Shown here in pieces: positions 1-8,443 of a stretch of 64,000 bases of DNA (position 1 is the first letter of the stretch; every line of letters begins with the position of its first letter). Source of the DNA: Faecalibacterium sp. HTF-F (lineage in GTDB: Bacteria; Bacillota; Clostridia; Oscillospirales; Ruminococcaceae); contig NZ_CP094473.1 in the NCBI RefSeq assembly GCF_023347535.1, positions 1,240,001-1,304,000 of the forward strand, in the 5' to 3' direction. The notes under the pieces were generated by a model that saw only the letters and a program-made list of their open reading frames with translations, did no database searches and was not told the origin of the DNA. The translations under genes and the position numbers were made by a program.

Positions 1-2
1 TC

Positions 3-518
3 GTACTGGGCGCAGTGGGCCTTTTGCAGGTGGAGCAGTTTGCCGGGCAGCTGCTGGCAGGCGGGGCAGGGCACAGCGGCCGCATGATCCTGGCTGTGAC
101 CTTACACAATCTGCCCGAGGGCATGGTGGCAGGGCTTGCCGCTGCCATGGCGTCGACCGGGGAGCCGGATGCCATCAGCGGGGCACTGGCACTGAGCCTT
201 GGCATCGGCCTGCAGAATATCCCGGAAGGTGCGGCGGTCAGTCTGCCGCTGGCCCATGGCTCCTGTACACGGCTTCGGGCGTTTCTGGCGGGCGCTGCGT
301 CCGGGCTGGTGGAGCCGCTGGGCGCATTGCTGGCCTTCGCCCTTGCGGAGCAGGTCGGTGCTGCACTGCCGTGGCTGCTCAGTGCGGCGGCAGGCTGCAT
401 GGTGTGCGTGACCGCGCAGGAGATGATCCCGCAGGCGGTGGAAGAGGATGAGCCTGCCGGTGTGGTGAGCATCGTGCTGGGGTTTGCGCTGATGATGGCG
501 CTTGATGTGGCATTATAA
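3..518 (+). CDS. ZIP family metal transporter, C-terminal part (5' end outside window)
   Basis: The reading frame is already open at the window edge and ends at a TAA at 516-518, giving about 171 residues of the C-terminal part. Two ZIP signature motifs are visible, HNLPEG and QNIPEG, in the amphipathic metal-binding helices, separated by hydrophobic Ala/Leu/Gly-rich membrane segments; the protein ends in a last hydrophobic helix. In the family these motifs line the pathway for uptake of Zn(II) and other divalent cations across the cytoplasmic membrane. ZupT-like bacterial members are the nearest description. The N-terminal helices and the true start lie upstream of base 1, so the substrate cannot be refined. 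Confidence 0.9.
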   Translation, partial: VLGAVGLLQVEQFAGQLLAGGAGHSGRMILAVTLHNLPEGMVAGLAAAMASTGEPDAISGALALSLGIGLQNIPEGAAVSLPLAHGSCTRLRAFLAGAASGLVEPLGALLAFALAEQVGAALPWLLSAAAGCMVCVTAQEMIPQAVEEDEPAGVVSIVLGFALMMALDVAL

Positions 519-529
519 CCGATGAAAAG

Positions 530-787
530 TCATACGATAACAAAATTCAGCACAGGCGTGGTCAAACTGAAAATTCCTGCATTTTTCGGAAAATCTTGCG
601 TATGCGGAAATTTTATGATACCCTGTATGCAACGTATCCGCAAGAGGGTACGGGGCAAGAACGAACAGACACAAAGGTGTGACTGCCTGCTGAGGTGCGC
701 ACCGGAGTGTGGAATAAGCATCCTGACATGCGGGCAGAGCCTTGAAAGGTTCCTGCCCGCATTTTTTAACAAGAGGGGGAAATCAGG
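530..787 (+). promoter_or_regulatory. Attenuator-like leader of the AGCS symporter gene
   Basis: There is no coding gene here. A near-perfect hairpin (arm GCGGGCAG 730-737, arm CTGCCCGC 753-760, with further pairing inside) is followed by a T-run at 762-767, so it reads as an intrinsic terminator only about 20 bases before the symporter start. Upstream, CTGCCTGC at 683-690 could pair with the 5' arm 730-737, which would be mutually exclusive with the terminator. This is the layout of an attenuator or riboswitch. I do not recognise the aptamer: the glycine-riboswitch core, common for AGCS genes, is not visible. A shorter possibility is a simple read-through terminator. Confidence 0.5.
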
Positions 788-2302
788 ATGCTGGATACCA
801 TCACAAGCATCAACAGCGCGGTCAATGGAGTGGTCTGGGGGCCGATCGGTCTGGCGCTGCTGTTCGGCACCGGTCTGGTCATGACGGTGCGGACAGGCGG
901 ATTTCAGTTCGGGCACGTTGGCCACTGGATGAAAAACACCATTGGAGCCATCTTTACCAACAAAAAGGTAACGGCCCATACGAACAAAGAGGATATGGCC
1001 ATCAGCCAGTTCCAAAGCCTTTGTACGGCGCTTGCGGCCACCATTGGTACGGGCAACATCGTGGGTGTTGCCACGGCGATCATCAGCGGCGGCCCGGGTG
1101 CCATCTTCTGGATGTGGGTCATGGCGATCCTCGGCATGATGACCAACTACTCCGAGAATGTTCTGGGTATTTTCTACCGCCGTAAGAACGAAAAGGGCGA
1201 GTGGTCCGGCGGTGCCATGTATTATCTGGCTGACGGTCTGGGGGCCAAGAAGGGCTGCAGGGCTCTGGGCCGGGTGCTGGCGGTCCTGTTCTCCTGCTTC
1301 TGCGTGCTGGCATCTTTCGGCATTGGCAACATGAGCCAGATCAACTCCATTGCAGGCAATATGAGCTCTGCGTTCAACATCCCGAACGTGGTCACAGGCG
1401 TTGCGCTGGTGCTTCTGTCCGCTCTGGTCATTCTGGGCGGTCTGAAGCGTGTGGCGGCTGTCACAGAGAAGATCGTCCCCGTTATGGCGATCATGTACAT
1501 TGTAGGCGCGCTGATCGTGGTGGGTGCACATTTCACGGCGATCCCTGCCGCATTTGCAGCCATCTTCAAGGGTGCGTTTGCACTGCCTGCAGCGGGCGGC
1601 GGTATTCTGGGCTACGGCATCTCGCAGGCCATCACATGGGGCTTCAAGCGCGGCGCATTCTCCAACGAAGCGGGCCTTGGCTCATCGGTCATGGTGCACT
1701 CGTCCTCCAATGTCCGGGAACCGGTGCAGCAGGGCATGTGGGGCATCTTTGAGGTCTTTGCTGACACCATCGTGGTCTGTACGCTTACGGCGCTGGTGGT
1801 GCTGACCACTGGCTTTGTGGATCTGGAAACCGGACACATGCTCTCCGATGTGCAGGGCAGTGCACTGGTGGGGCAGGCATTCTCCACCGTGTTCGGGCAC
1901 TACGGGCCCAAGTTCGTTGCAGTATCCATCCTGCTGTTTGCCTACTCCACTGTGCTGGGCTGGAGCCACTACGGCACCAAGGCCTTTGAGTATCTCTTTG
2001 GCACGAAGGCCAGCGTTGGCTACAAGGTCGTGTTCGTGGGCATGGTGATGGTAGGTGCCACCATGAAGCTGGGCCTTGCATGGGACCTGTCCGATACCTT
2101 CAATGGTCTGATGATGCTGCCGAACCTGATCGGTGTGCTGGCACTGTCCGGCACGGTGGCAAAGATCACGAAGAACTACATTGAGCGCCAGCTCTGCGGC
2201 AGGAACATTGCCCCCATGTGGTCGGCATTTGAAATCTATCAGAAGGAAGAAGAGGCGCAAGAAGCTGCAGAGGTGCAGCTGGATAAGGCTGCAAATGAAT
2301 AA
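788..2302 (+). CDS. AGCS family sodium:alanine/glycine symporter
   Basis: The protein has 504 residues, the usual length for the AGCS (alanine or glycine:cation symporter) family, and is hydrophobic throughout with about ten predicted membrane segments. Family hallmarks are seen: an N-terminal GTGNIVGVATA stretch near residue 90, the GGGILGYGISQAITWGFKRGAFSNEAG region around residue 270-300, and the NYSENVLGIFYR segment. It should import alanine or glycine with Na+ through the cytoplasmic membrane. The start ATG follows AGAGGGGGAAATC. It is a single gene behind the terminator-like leader at 730-767 and is closed by a bidirectional terminator at 2305-2346. Substrate choice between Ala, Gly and related amino acids is not readable. 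Confidence 0.93.
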   Translation: MLDTITSINSAVNGVVWGPIGLALLFGTGLVMTVRTGGFQFGHVGHWMKNTIGAIFTNKKVTAHTNKEDMAISQFQSLCTALAATIGTGNIVGVATAIISGGPGAIFWMWVMAILGMMTNYSENVLGIFYRRKNEKGEWSGGAMYYLADGLGAKKGCRALGRVLAVLFSCFCVLASFGIGNMSQINSIAGNMSSAFNIPNVVTGVALVLLSALVILGGLKRVAAVTEKIVPVMAIMYIVGALIVVGAHFTAIPAAFAAIFKGAFALPAAGGGILGYGISQAITWGFKRGAFSNEAGLGSSVMVHSSSNVREPVQQGMWGIFEVFADTIVVCTLTALVVLTTGFVDLETGHMLSDVQGSALVGQAFSTVFGHYGPKFVAVSILLFAYSTVLGWSHYGTKAFEYLFGTKASVGYKVVFVGMVMVGATMKLGLAWDLSDTFNGLMMLPNLIGVLALSGTVAKITKNYIERQLCGRNIAPMWSAFEIYQKEEEAQEAAEVQLDKAANE

Positions 2303-2304
2303 AC

Positions 2305-2346
2305 AAAAAAATGCCGCTCCGGTTTGGCTGGAGCGGCATTTTTTCT
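2305..2346. terminator. Bidirectional terminator between convergent symporter and MscS genes
   Basis: Arms AATGCCGCTCC (2310-2320) and GGAGCGGCATT (2330-2340) with flanking A- and T-runs form an intrinsic terminator for both strands. Confidence 0.9.
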
Positions 2347-2350
2347 GGTG

Positions 2351-3436
2351 TCAGGAATTTTTTTCAATGTACACGCTGGTGGAGGGAAAGGCAAAATCCA
2401 CACCGTCAGCCTGCATGATATCCATGATGTTCAGGTTCAGGTCGTTCTGCATCTGCAGGAACTCGGCGTAGACATTGGTCACCAGATAGGCGGAGACCAG
2501 AATGTTGATGCTGGAATCCCCAAAGTTTGCCAGCTGCACGATGTTGGTGCCCTTGTTGGTATACGGGCTGGCATCCAGCATGGCCTGCAGGTCTTTCATC
2601 AGCTTTTCCAGCTTGGGACGGGTAGTATTGTAGGTGACGCCAAGGTTGAATTTATAGGGACGCATGGTGCGCAGGGCCGCGTTCTTTACCGTGGAAGCAC
2701 AGATCTGGCTGTTGGTGACGATATTGATGGTCTTATCCAGAGAGCGGATGCGGGTGGAGCGGAAATTGATGTCGATCACTTCGCCCTCCACACTGCCCAC
2801 GGTGATCCAGTCACCCACCGAGAAGGGCTTATCCAGCAGGATGACGATGCCGGAAAACAGGTTGCTGGCGCTTTCCTGTGCAGCCAGCGAAATGGTCAGG
2901 CCGACAAGCCCGGCACCGGCTACGATGCTGCCGATGGGAAAGCCCACCTCCTGCGCCAACGCAGCCACGCACAGCACGATGACCAGCACCTTGTAGGTGG
3001 TATCCAGCAGAGAGCGCAGCGTTTTGTTGGAGCGGATCTCCGGGCTGCAGGAAGCCAGCAGCAGGTCGGCCAGATCGGATGCGGCATGCAGCCCTTCGCA
3101 GACCAGAAGGGTCATGGCGAGACGGAAACAGAGCAGCAGCAGCTTTGGAATGCCGGAAATGGCCCATGGCAGGGAAGCGGCGGCCAGATACACACCAATG
3201 ACGCTGCACATGCGCAGGATGGGGGTGGAAAAACTGCGCAGCAGGATGGGCGTGCCGGTAAAATACCAGCTGCGGGCAAGCAGCGCCGGAATGCCCTTTT
3301 TGTTCAGCCAGCGGCGCACGAGCCATGCGGCCAGCAGGATGAGCAGGGCGCACACCGCACGCGCAGCCAGCGCCAGCCAGCCTTCCAGAAGCAGCGAGCC
3401 AAGTTCAAACGAGAGATCACGGATCGAGAAAATCAT
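2351..3436 (-). CDS. MscS family small-conductance mechanosensitive channel
   Basis: This 361-residue protein has N-terminal membrane segments, then a glycine/alanine-rich pore helix region (GSIVAGAGLVGLTISLAAQESASNLFSG split over residues about 165-195) and the beta domain motif PFSVGDWITVGSVEGEVIDINFRSTRI, which is the classical MscS-domain signature. The C-terminal alpha/beta part follows. In the family such channels release solutes during hypo-osmotic shock. The start ATG is preceded by CAGGAGG. The gene is convergent with the symporter and shares its terminator. Nothing unusual was seen. Confidence 0.93.
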   Translation of the reverse strand: MIFSIRDLSFELGSLLLEGWLALAARAVCALLILLAAWLVRRWLNKKGIPALLARSWYFTGTPILLRSFSTPILRMCSVIGVYLAAASLPWAISGIPKLLLLCFRLAMTLLVCEGLHAASDLADLLLASCSPEIRSNKTLRSLLDTTYKVLVIVLCVAALAQEVGFPIGSIVAGAGLVGLTISLAAQESASNLFSGIVILLDKPFSVGDWITVGSVEGEVIDINFRSTRIRSLDKTINIVTNSQICASTVKNAALRTMRPYKFNLGVTYNTTRPKLEKLMKDLQAMLDASPYTNKGTNIVQLANFGDSSINILVSAYLVTNVYAEFLQMQNDLNLNIMDIMQADGVDFAFPSTSVYIEKNS

Positions 3437-3558
3437 TTTAACCTCCTGAATTTTTACAGCGCATCCATGATATCATATCACACCCGCCGGAGCAAGGCTG
3501 AGAGGAAAACAAAAAAGGAATACTTTGATAAAAAATATACAAATCAAAAAGTTTCCTC

Positions 3559-3587
3559 TTGACAAGCCGGGGCCGGCACGCTATACT
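3559..3587 (+). promoter_or_regulatory. Promoter of the ribU leader
   Basis: TTGACA (3559-3564), 17-bp spacer, TATACT (3582-3587). Transcription would start near 3595, just before the FMN aptamer. Confidence 0.85.
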
Positions 3588-3599
3588 CTGTGCCAGAAA

Positions 3600-3858
3600 G
3601 TTCGTTTCAGGGCGGGGCGTGATTCCCCACTGGCGGTAAGGAAGTTGCTTTCGTTGCCGGAGCGTGCCAAAGGAACAAAAAAGTTCAAACGGCGCGCAAT
3701 GACAATGAGAGAGATCTCCAAGTCCGCGACCACCTTTTGTGGGTGCTGACCCGGTGCGATTCCGGGACCAACGGTATAGTCCGGATGTAAGAAACGGCAG
3801 GCAAATTGTTGTCTACGCGCCCTGTTGCAGTGTTTTTTGTTGCAGCAGGGCGCTTTTC
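3600..3858 (+). promoter_or_regulatory. FMN riboswitch (RFN element) with terminator platform
   Basis: The conserved RFN blocks are present in order: GGGCGGGGCGTGATTCCCC, ACTGGCGGTAA, AGTCCGCGA, GGTGCGATTCCGGGACCAAC, and AGTCCGGATG followed by GAAAC. The closing P1 stem pairs CGTTTC (3603-3608) with GAAACG (3791-3796). Downstream, GCGCCCTGTTGCA (3817-3829) pairs with TGCAGCAGGGCGC (3841-3853) and is followed by TTTT, a terminator that is the expression platform. High FMN should stop transcription before ribU. Recognition is from family knowledge and is very secure. Confidence 0.97.
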
Positions 3859-4026
3859 TGTTTGTCCTTCCCGTTCCAAAATAAGAAACTGCTTTCATGA
3901 GCAGGGCGTAACGAATGACAAAGACGCTCAGGCGGTGTGCAATGCTTACGGGAACAGCTTCTGCGATACGAAAAGAGCTTTCGGAACATTTTTACAGGGC
4001 CTTTTGCCCGGGAAGGAATCATAACC

Positions 4027-4626
4027 ATGAAAAAGAACACGACCCACAATCTTACCGTTGCCGCCATGCTCAGCGCGGTGGCCTTTATCCTGATGTTCAT
4101 TGAGTTTCCCATCCCGATGCTCATCCCGTCCTTCGTCAAGATGGACTTCTCCGACCTGCCCGCTCTGCTGGGCGCATTCGCACTTGGCCCGGTGTACGGC
4201 GTGGTCATCAGCTTTATGAAGAACCTGCTGCACATCGTCATCAAGGGCACCTCCACCGCGTGTGTGGGTGAGCTGTGCAACTTTATGCTGGGTGCGGTTT
4301 TCTCCGCTGTGGCAGGCGTTGTCTATAAGCACCACAAGAGCCGCAAGACCGCCATCATTGGTGCTATTGCAGGCGCTGCAGCCATGGCTGTGTTCAGCGT
4401 ACCGTCCAACTACTTTATTACTTATCCGGCCTATGTCACCTTCTACCATATGCCGCTGGAGGCGATCCTTGGCATGTATCAGGCGATCCTGCCCTCCGCA
4501 GACAGCCTCATCAAGTGTCTGGTCATCTTTAACATGCCCTTTACGCTGGTCAAGGGCCTGCTGGACGCAGCACTGTGCCTGCTGATCTACAAGCCGCTGT
4601 CTCCCATCCTGCACGGCAGAAAGTAA
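4027..4626 (+). CDS. ribU: ECF riboflavin transporter substrate-binding subunit RibU
   Basis: The 199-residue hydrophobic protein has the RibU signatures: an early MLSAVAFILMFIEFPIP segment, KMDFSDLPALLGAFALGP near residue 38-55, and the GVVISFMKNLLH region. RibU is the S component that binds riboflavin and works with the shared EcfA/A'/T energy-coupling module, which is not in this window. The start at 4027 is chosen because AAGGAA lies about 9 bases upstream; an in-frame ATG at 3937 would fall right after the riboswitch and lacks a site. Control by the FMN riboswitch directly upstream supports the substrate assignment. A terminator follows at 4673-4720. Confidence 0.95.
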   Translation: MKKNTTHNLTVAAMLSAVAFILMFIEFPIPMLIPSFVKMDFSDLPALLGAFALGPVYGVVISFMKNLLHIVIKGTSTACVGELCNFMLGAVFSAVAGVVYKHHKSRKTAIIGAIAGAAAMAVFSVPSNYFITYPAYVTFYHMPLEAILGMYQAILPSADSLIKCLVIFNMPFTLVKGLLDAALCLLIYKPLSPILHGRK

Positions 4627-4672
4627 CTTGTTCTCCACTTTTTTCTTCTCAAATCAAATAACCACAGCAAAA

Positions 4673-4720
4673 CTCCCCGGTCAGGTCCCGCAGTGCGGTT
4701 CCCGGTCGGGGAGCTGTTTA
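4673..4720 (+). terminator. Terminator of ribU
   Basis: CTCCCCG (4673-4679) pairs with CGGGGAG (4707-4713); a T-rich stretch follows. Confidence 0.75.
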
Positions 4721-4751
4721 TTTACAGGAAAATAGATTCGCCAGCAGTCGA

Positions 4752-6170
4752 TCAGGCCAGTGCGCCCTTGTCCAGCCATCTGCCGCGTGCCAGCCGCACA
4801 AGGAACAGCACGCCGCGCATGGTCAGCTCAAAGCTCATGGCAAACCACACGCCCACCAGCTCAAAACGCGGGGCCAGCAGGGTGGCAAGGGTGAGCCGGA
4901 TGCCCCACATGCTGACGAGGTTCAGCACAAAGCAGCCGGCACTGTCGCCGGCGCCCTGCATGGCCCCGCTGGCAACGATGCTGGCTCCGAACATGGGCTC
5001 GGCCAGAGCTTCGATCCGCAGCACCTGCGCACCCAGTGCAATGACTGCGGTGTCTGCGGTGAAGATGCCCATCAGATTGGGCGCAAACAGATACATGCCT
5101 GCACCGGTCAGAGCCATGATGCCTATGCCCATGCAGGTGCACAGCCATGCAAAACGTCTGGACATATCCCGGCGGTTTGCGCCTACAGCCTGACCGACCA
5201 GTGCAAGGGCGGCATCCTGAATGCCGTAGCCTGCCATATAGCACAGGCTTTCGGCGCTTACGCCCAGACTATTGGCAGCAATGGCAGTGGTGCCAAGGCC
5301 GGACACGATGCGGATGAGCAGGACCTGTGCGGAGGAAAGGGCCGCGCGTTCGGCGGCCAGCGGTGTGCCCACCTTCCAGAGGTTCTGCAGGCAGGCTCTG
5401 GTGATCTGCCAGGAGCCGGGCTTGCGGATGCACAGCGGGCCATCGCGGAGCAGCAGCAGTGCCAGCGTCAGCGTGCCGCTGATGGCAGTGGCAAAGGCGG
5501 TGCCCAGCGCCGCGCCCGGCACGCCCCAGCCGAGACCCCATACGGTCATGGTGCGGCCCAGCACCGTCATCTGCCGGGTGGGGTTGATGAAGAAGAAGTT
5601 GAAGATCACATCCAGCACGCAGGTCAATACGCTGATCAGGCCCGGCGTCAGGGCGTCGCCGCAGGAACGCAGCATAGAGGAATAGGTGCCCATGACCATC
5701 AAAAAGGGCAGGGAAGCGGACCAGATGGCAAAATAAGCCGATGCATCCGCCCGCAGGGACGGGTCTGCCCCCAGCCATCCGGGCAGAAACCGGCTGATGC
5801 CGATGCCAAAGGCGGCTGCCGCAAGGCCCACTGCAAGGTTGAAGATCATAGACTGGCGCAGCACACCGCGGGCGTCTGCCTGCCGGTCGGCCCCCAGATA
5901 CTGCGCCACCTGAATGGCAAAGGACATGTACAGACCGGCCAGCATCCCATGCATGAGCCAGGTGCTGGAGCTGACGATGCCGATGGAGGCTGTAGCCGAT
6001 GCACCGATGTGGCCTACCATGGCCGCGTCGATGTATTCCACCGCTGTTACCACGATCTGCTGCAGGATGGACGGAATGCTCAGAGTCAGCACCACCTGCA
6101 TGGTGTGCCGCAGCGGTACCTGTTCGCCCCGGCGCATCTGTGCCGAGAGCTGCTCAAGGGAAATGGTCAT
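4752..6170 (-). CDS. MATE family multidrug/toxin exporter
   Basis: The 472-residue protein has twelve likely membrane helices in two homologous halves, with the MATE N-terminal region LTLSIPSILQQIVVTAVEYID and the second-half SLGVSAESLCYMAGYGIQDAALALVGQAVGANR motif region. The family exchanges Na+ or H+ for cationic drugs and metabolites. The ATG follows AGGAGAACCA. It has its own promoter (AGTCAA/ATTATA on the plus strand, 6359-6387) and a long leader of about 180 nt that carries a structured element also found near 39.6 kb. Substrate unknown. Confidence 0.93.
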   Translation of the reverse strand: MTISLEQLSAQMRRGEQVPLRHTMQVVLTLSIPSILQQIVVTAVEYIDAAMVGHIGASATASIGIVSSSTWLMHGMLAGLYMSFAIQVAQYLGADRQADARGVLRQSMIFNLAVGLAAAAFGIGISRFLPGWLGADPSLRADASAYFAIWSASLPFLMVMGTYSSMLRSCGDALTPGLISVLTCVLDVIFNFFFINPTRQMTVLGRTMTVWGLGWGVPGAALGTAFATAISGTLTLALLLLRDGPLCIRKPGSWQITRACLQNLWKVGTPLAAERAALSSAQVLLIRIVSGLGTTAIAANSLGVSAESLCYMAGYGIQDAALALVGQAVGANRRDMSRRFAWLCTCMGIGIMALTGAGMYLFAPNLMGIFTADTAVIALGAQVLRIEALAEPMFGASIVASGAMQGAGDSAGCFVLNLVSMWGIRLTLATLLAPRFELVGVWFAMSFELTMRGVLFLVRLARGRWLDKGALA

Positions 6171-6239
6171 TGGTTCTCCTTATCCTGATTACACATTAAA
6201 AAATGGCGCCGCATACGCTTTGCCATATTCAGCGGAAAA

Positions 6240-6298
6240 TATATTTTTATAGTTTGCGTTTGCTGTGGGCTGCGGCCCGCTCCAAACGCTTTTTCACG
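6240..6298 (-). ncRNA. Structured leader element shared with 39566-39620
   Basis: In the matE leader, read on the minus strand, GTGAAAAAGC is followed by GCGTTTG (plus 6283-6289), a GGAGCGGGCCGCAG loop region, and CAAACGC (plus 6256-6262). The same arrangement occurs at 39566-39620 with stem GTGTTTG/CAAACAC, so the stem is kept while one base pair changes. The function is unknown; it might be part of an attenuator or a small mobile hairpin. See findings. Confidence 0.45.
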
Positions 6299-6358
6299 AA
6301 TAAAAGCCCGGAAAGCAAGCAACAGCCCAAACAGCAAAATTTGACAAACTAATACACT

Positions 6359-6387
6359 ATTATAGGTGCAGGCACGACAAAAGTCAA
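6359..6387 (-). promoter_or_regulatory. Promoter of the MATE exporter gene
   Basis: On the minus strand TTGACT (6387-6382), 17-bp spacer, TATAAT (6364-6359). Confidence 0.8.
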
Positions 6388-6415
6388 TCAAAGACACATT
6401 TTTCGCTGTGAGTGA

Positions 6416-6444
6416 TTGATTTTTTACGGGCAGCGTGATACACT
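6416..6444 (+). promoter_or_regulatory. Promoter of the MraY-like gene
   Basis: TTGATT (6416-6421), 17-bp spacer, TACACT (6439-6444), about 40 bases before the start. The 313-bp gap 6171-6483 holds this promoter, the divergent matE promoter and the leader element. Confidence 0.6.
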
Positions 6445-6483
6445 TCTTTCACAGTAAGAATAAAAGAAAGAGGAACTTTGAAT

Positions 6484-7437
6484 ATGATCGAACTGCTGCT
6501 TTCGGTCGTGGGACAGCGCGGCGTGGATGCTCTGGCATTTCTGCTGGCATTTGCTCTCACGGCTCTGATGGATTCCGTTTTTCATGACAGGCTCCCCCAT
6601 GACCATGGCCGCGAGTTTGCGGTGAATGGTGCACTTTCCAAGGGCAAGGCCCGCGGTTCCGGCCTGATCTTCGTGCTGTGCATCGCGCTGGTGTCGATGG
6701 CCTTCCTGCCCTTCAAGGTGGAGTATGTCATCTATACCGTGCTGCTTATTGCGTCCATGCTGTCCGGTTACTTTGACGATGCGGCAGAGACCGCATGGAA
6801 TGAGTACAAAAAAGGCCTGATCGATTTTGTGATCGCCATTGTAGCCGGTGCCACTTACCTGAACTTCAACGGCTGCGGCGTGCACTTTTTGCAGTGGAGT
6901 TTCACCCTGCCGTATGCAGTGTACCTGCTGCTCATCGTCATTCTGATCTGGGCCAGCATCAATGTGGTCAACTGCACCGACGGCGTGGACGGTCTGTCTG
7001 CCAGCGTGGCAGTCGTGACCATCGGCACCTACCTGCTGGCCTATAAAACAGAGCTGGCCGAGTACGGCACTGCAGGCGTTGTGTTCATGGGTGCACTGCT
7101 GGCCTATCTGTGGTCCAACGCAAAACCTTCCAGCCTGCTGATGGGCGACGCCGGAAGCCGCGCCATGGGCTTTTTCATTGCAATGCTGTCGCTCAAGTGC
7201 GGCCACCCCTTTGCCTTCCTGCTGGCTGCCATCGTGTTCATCGTGGATGGAAGTCTGGGCATTATCAAGATCAGCCTGAAGCGCTTCCTGCATATTTCGA
7301 TCCTCAAGAACACCCGCACCCCGCTGCACGACCATGTGCGCAAAAACAAGGGTTGGAGCGACGAACAGGTGGTGGCCCGCTGGCTGATCCTGCAGTGCGT
7401 GGCGTCGGCCTTGCTGCTGCTCCTTGTCCGCGGCTAA
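6484..7437 (+). CDS. MraY-type phospho-N-acetylmuramoyl-pentapeptide transferase
   Basis: The 317-residue polytopic membrane protein belongs to the polyprenyl-phosphate phospho-sugar transferase superfamily. Visible motifs are YFDDAAETAWNEYKKGL, the nucleotide-binding NCTDGVDGLSA near residue 163, MGDAGSRAMGF near 220, and LHDHVRKNKGW near 282, matching the MraY order (Asp-rich loops then the His motif before GW). MraY joins the UDP-MurNAc-pentapeptide to undecaprenyl phosphate, making lipid I. ATG 6484 is preferred over TTG 6478 because AGAGGAA sits 8 bases before it. It stands alone, away from a division/cell-wall cluster, so it may be a paralogue rather than the sole MraY. Confidence 0.85.
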   Translation: MIELLLSVVGQRGVDALAFLLAFALTALMDSVFHDRLPHDHGREFAVNGALSKGKARGSGLIFVLCIALVSMAFLPFKVEYVIYTVLLIASMLSGYFDDAAETAWNEYKKGLIDFVIAIVAGATYLNFNGCGVHFLQWSFTLPYAVYLLLIVILIWASINVVNCTDGVDGLSASVAVVTIGTYLLAYKTELAEYGTAGVVFMGALLAYLWSNAKPSSLLMGDAGSRAMGFFIAMLSLKCGHPFAFLLAAIVFIVDGSLGIIKISLKRFLHISILKNTRTPLHDHVRKNKGWSDEQVVARWLILQCVASALLLLLVRG

Positions 7438-7449
7438 AATATAGCAATA

Positions 7450-7526
7450 AAAAAGACGCTTGGCCTTGTCTGAATAGGTTTCCCCGGCAGGGAAGCATAC
7501 AGCAGTGGATCAAGCGTCTTTTATTT
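7450..7526. terminator. Terminator between mraY-like gene and folD
   Basis: AAGACGCTTG (about 7452) pairs with CAAGCGTCTT (about 7513) across a long loop, with flanking A- and T-runs. It serves the convergent pair. Confidence 0.7.
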
Positions 7527-7543
7527 TATAGTTCTATGATTCG

Positions 7544-8398
7544 TTACAGCCCGGCCTTTTTCGCTGCGGCCTGCACCACGTGGCCTACCAGCACCGAGGT
7601 GGTCACAGTGCCAACGCCGCCGGGCACAGGGGTAATGGCATCCACGATGGGTTCAGCCTCGGCAAATTTCACGTCACCGCACAGCCTGCCCTCTTCGTTC
7701 ACATGGATGCCCACATCCACCACGGTCTGGCCCTCCCGCAGGCAGTCGGCACCCACGGCACCCATTTTGCCCATGGCGACCACGACCACATCGGCTTCTC
7801 TGCACAGGGCGGGAAGATCCCGGGTGCGGGAATTGCAGATGGTCACAGTGGCGTTCTCACGATCCAGCATCATGGCGGCGGGCTTGCCCACCACAAGGCT
7901 GCGTCCCACTACGACAGCACGCCTGCCGGAAAGCGGAATGTTGTAATACTTCAGGATCTCAAGGCAGGCCTGTGCAGTGCAGGGAGCGTAGCCGAGGTCG
8001 GTATTGGTGAATACTCCGGCCAGCGATCCGTCTGTGATGCCGTCAATGTCCTTTTCCGGAGCCAGAGCCGCACGCACAGTGCGGTCGTCAAACTGTTTGG
8101 GCAGAGGACGGAACAGCAGACAGCCATGGATGGCATCCTCTGCGTTGATCTCTGCGATCACCTTCAGCAGCTCGTCCTGAGAGGCATCGGCAGGCAGCAG
8201 AAACTGCTTTACCTCCACGCCGACCTTGCCGCAGCGGGCGATCACGCCGCGCTCGTAGGAGAGGTCGTCCTCCCGTTCGCCCACACGAACTACGGCCAGC
8301 GTGGGCACGACGCCTTTTGCTTTGAGCTGCTCGCACAATGCGGCGTTGCGCTCGTTCATGGCGGCCACAACCGGCGCACCTTTTAAAATCGTTGCCAT
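7544..8398 (-). CDS. folD: Bifunctional 5,10-methylene-THF dehydrogenase / methenyl-THF cyclohydrolase
   Basis: The 284-residue protein carries the FolD pattern: LSYERGVIARCGKVGVEVKQF near residue 48, LFRPLPKQFDD (the family LPLP-type motif is here RPLP), EKDIDGIT near 115, the Rossmann segment VVVGRSLVVGKPAAMML, and PVPGGVGTVTTSVL near the C terminus. It interconverts methylene-, methenyl- and formyl-THF. It is the last gene of a minus-strand folate operon with the cyclo-ligase and cyclodeaminase upstream; a 112-nt branched hairpin lies between its start and the previous stop. The ATG follows GAGAGAGGGAAAGTATT. Confidence 0.95.
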   Translation of the reverse strand: MATILKGAPVVAAMNERNAALCEQLKAKGVVPTLAVVRVGEREDDLSYERGVIARCGKVGVEVKQFLLPADASQDELLKVIAEINAEDAIHGCLLFRPLPKQFDDRTVRAALAPEKDIDGITDGSLAGVFTNTDLGYAPCTAQACLEILKYYNIPLSGRRAVVVGRSLVVGKPAAMMLDRENATVTICNSRTRDLPALCREADVVVVAMGKMGAVGADCLREGQTVVDVGIHVNEEGRLCGDVKFAEAEPIVDAITPVPGGVGTVTTSVLVGHVVQAAAKKAGL

Positions 8399-8443
8399 AA
8401 TACTTTCCCTCTCTCGATGATTGATAGTAAAAGCAGCTTCTCA

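Noticed and set aside
530..787. Glycine riboswitch before the AGCS gene
   Set aside because: The GGAGAG and CCGAAGG core words are missing.
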